The notes under the pieces are model-generated. The model saw nothing but the letters and a program-made list of their open reading frames with translations, was not told where the DNA came from and did not search any database. Source: Natrinema thermotolerans DSM 11552 (GTDB lineage Archaea; Halobacteriota; Halobacteria; Halobacteriales; Natrialbaceae). From it: 64,000 nt of DNA. Of the stretch, positions 62,260 through 64,000 are shown piece after piece. The stretch covers positions 67,489 to 131,488 of the forward strand of contig AOIR01000053.1 in assembly GCA_000337115.1 (NCBI GenBank), given 5' to 3'. Made by a program: the position numbers and the translations under genes. The stretch's first letter is position 1. Every line of letters starts with the position of its first letter.

Positions 62260-64000
62260 TCACTCGAGCGCGTCGGCGACGACTTCGATCGGCGTCGGCG
62301 GTTCCTCGGGGGCGTCCGGCCGGTTCTCGAGTTGCGTCCGGCAGGACGCGCCGGGAGCGACGACACGGTCGCCGGGGCTGTCGTCGACCTGTTCGTAGAG
62401 GATCTCGGCGATGGCGTCGCTCATCGAGGCGTGTTCGGACTCGTAGCCGAAGCTGCCGGCCATCCCGCAACAGCCCGAATCGAGCGGATCGACGGCGTAG
62501 CCCGCTCGGCGAAGAATGCCGACGGCGTGGTGGTCTTTCGCGACCGACTGCTGGTGGCAGTGGCCGTGATAGACCAGTTCGTCGGTGGCCGCTCGCTCGT
62601 CGAAGGCGATCCCCTCGTCCAGTCGGAAGGTGTCGAGGTACTCGCAGACGCCGTACGTACTCCCCGCCAGCCGCTCGGCGGCGTCCGAGCCGAGCAGGTC
62701 GAGGTAATCGGACTGGAACATGACCGCGTCGGAGGGCTCGATGACGACCACGTCCCAGCCGTCGGCGACTCGCGGCGCGAGCGCAGTGACGTTCTCCCGG
62801 GCCGTCTCTCTGGCTTTCTCGAGGAACCCCTTCGAGAACGCGGGCCGGCCGGTGTCGCCGAGGTCGTCCGGGACCGCGACGTGAACGCCCGCAGCCTCGA
62901 GGACGCGGACGGCTGCCTTCCCGGCCTCGGGGTTGCTGTAGTTCGTGTAGGTGTCGGGGTAGAGGACGGCTCTACGGGTGGCCTCGGCCTCGCTCGCGCC
63001 TTCGACGCTCGCTTTTTCGAGGCGGCTTCGCCGCCTCGCTCGTGGAACCAGTCCCGGAACGTCTTCGCGCGGAACGTCGGCAGCGGCCGGTCCGAATCGA
63101 TCCCGACGACGGCCTCGAGGGCCGTGCGTGCGCCCGGCAGTTTCGGGAGGACGTTCGAGAGCGGCGCGAGCCGGCTCCCCCACTTCGAGAGGGTCCCGAC
63201 GTTGGCGAAGAGCCGATCGCGGATGCTCGCGCCGTTTCGCTCGTGGTACTCGTGGGTGACTTCGGCCTTGAGCTTCGCCATGTCGACCTCGCTGGGGCAG
63301 TCGATGGCACAGCCCTTGCAGCCGATACAGAGGTCCATCACCTCCTCGACGAACTCGTCGGAGACCGCCTCGTCGGGGTCGAGATCGCCGCTCATCGCCC
63401 CCCGGAGCGCGTTGGCCCGGCCGCGGGTGGCCGTGATCTCCTCGTGGCTCGCGCGGTAGGTCGGACACATCACGCCGCCGGTCGTCGACTGCTCGCCCCG
63501 ACAGCCGCCACAGCCGTGACAGAGTTCGACCATCCCCTGCATCCCGTTGTCGTTGTCCCACTCGAGTGTCGGCTCGAAGCCGGCGTCGAACTCGTAGTCG
63601 GGATCGAACCGGAGATTCTCCCGGAGGTCAGTCGGTTCCGCCTCGCGGAAGACGACCTGTCCCGGGTTCAGGATCCAATCGGGATCGAACGCCGTCTTGA
63701 GGTCCTGAAAGGTCTCCCAGAGGTCGTCGCCGTAGCGCTTGCGATTCCACTGGGTACGGGCGCGGCCGTCGCCGTGTTCGCCCGAGACCGAGCCCCCGAG
63801 TTCGACCACGAGGTCCGTCACGTCGTCCGCGATGCCGTGGAGTTGCTCGAGGCCGATCTCGGTCTTCGTGTTCACCAGTGGCCGGACGTGAAGCACGCCG
63901 GGCCCGGCGTGGGCGTAGAAGCTCGCGTAGGTGTCGTGGGCCTCGAGGATCGCCTCGAAGCGCTCGACGAACTCCGGGAGGTTCGCGGGCGGGATCGCCG
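62260..64000 (-). pseudogene. FAD-linked oxidase with Fe-S domains (GlcD-GlcF/D-lactate dehydrogenase type), frameshifted, partial
   Basis: The right edge cuts the N-terminus; the visible part is about 580 codons. It holds the end of the FAD-oxidase domain (HVRPLVNTKTEIGLEQLHG, GGSVSGEHGDGRARTQW), two 4Fe-4S clusters (LCHGCGGCRGEQ and DLCIGCKGCAIDCPSEVDM) and two CCG domains (YHGHCHQQSV; DSGCCGMAGSFGYE). It resembles bacterial-type fused D-lactate/2-hydroxyacid oxidases passing electrons to quinone. The frame breaks at an A5 run (63013-63017). One extra A there restores an intact protein ending at 62260. The change lies in a linker next to a perfect 9-bp hairpin. It is either a true inactivation or a sequencing error. 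Confidence 0.85.
63018..63038. repeat. Hairpin with 3-nt loop at the frameshift
   Basis: CGAGGCGGC (63018-63026), loop TTC, GCCGCCTCG (63030-63038): a perfect 9-bp stem directly adjoining the A5 run where the reading frame is broken. Same architecture as at 2710 and 32496. Confidence 0.75.

Noticed and set aside
63006-63024. Programmed -1 frameshifting at the A5 run of the FAD/Fe-S oxidase
   Set aside because: GAAAAAG is not a full XXXYYYZ slippery site and the hairpin lies upstream in the mRNA rather than downstream; a lost base is simpler.

Overview
The window comes from an extremely halophilic archaeon (class Halobacteria; a Natrinema/Haloterrigena-like relative is a guess). The evidence is high GC with AT confined to intergenic promoters, strongly Asp/Glu-rich proteins, TATA boxes about 25-30 bases before start codons (leaderless transcripts), Tat-type lipoprotein signals, Bat-like HTH regulators and Ahb-type siroheme decarboxylase. 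There is no rRNA, CRISPR array, transposase or integrase in the window; there is one tRNA-Leu.

Layout. 0-5 kb: a thiolase, a conserved acidic protein, a small membrane protein, an aldehyde dehydrogenase and a lipoprotein. 5.3-7.3 kb: tRNA-Leu(TAA) with a duplicated 3' end, a ferredoxin, an AT-rich gap and an IclR regulator. 7.7-13.7 kb: a proline catabolism module made of a 32-residue zinc-ribbon protein, P5C-type aldehyde dehydrogenase, HTH regulator, proline dehydrogenase, a 48-residue membrane protein, a PutP-like symporter and an unknown protein. 14.3-22 kb: two SDRs, a GAF/six-PAS histidine kinase, cyclophilin, an AspA/AstE-like deacylase and a HAD phosphatase. 22.7-36.6 kb: acyl-CoA catabolism with IclR, acyl-CoA dehydrogenase, MBL hydrolase, F420-type LLM oxidoreductase, D-2-hydroxyacid dehydrogenase, two acyl-CoA ligases, an SCP-x/Ltp2-like thiolase with its DUF35 partner, MaoC hydratase, SDR and MFS exporter. 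36.7-43 kb: a membrane-anchored sulfite-oxidase-like molybdoenzyme and a sugar-type ABC importer. 44-58.3 kb: a second acyl-CoA block with two acyl-CoA dehydrogenases, thiolase, SDR, amidase, acyl-CoA ligase, alpha-methylacyl-CoA racemase-like protein, an R2lox-type di-metal oxidase, APC permease, 3-hydroxyacyl-CoA dehydrogenase and enoyl-CoA hydratase. 58.6-64 kb: TrpD2-like protein, fused siroheme decarboxylase, two membrane proteins and a frameshifted FAD/Fe-S oxidase cut by the window edge.

How it fits together. The window is dominated by a complete, partly redundant beta-oxidation toolkit. The co-occurrence of a racemase-type CoA enzyme, an SCP-x/Ltp2-like thiolase with DUF35, MaoC hydratase, several acyl-CoA dehydrogenases, F420-type LLM enzyme and R2lox resembles pathways for methyl-branched or isoprenoid/steroid-like acyl chains rather than simple fatty acids. 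Salvage of isoprenoid lipid chains is a testable inference. Other points of note are two unlisted micro-proteins in the proline module, short hairpins with 3-nt loops in intergenic DNA and inside two coding regions, a three-copy dispersed repeat, and a molybdoenzyme with an internal Tat-like motif.
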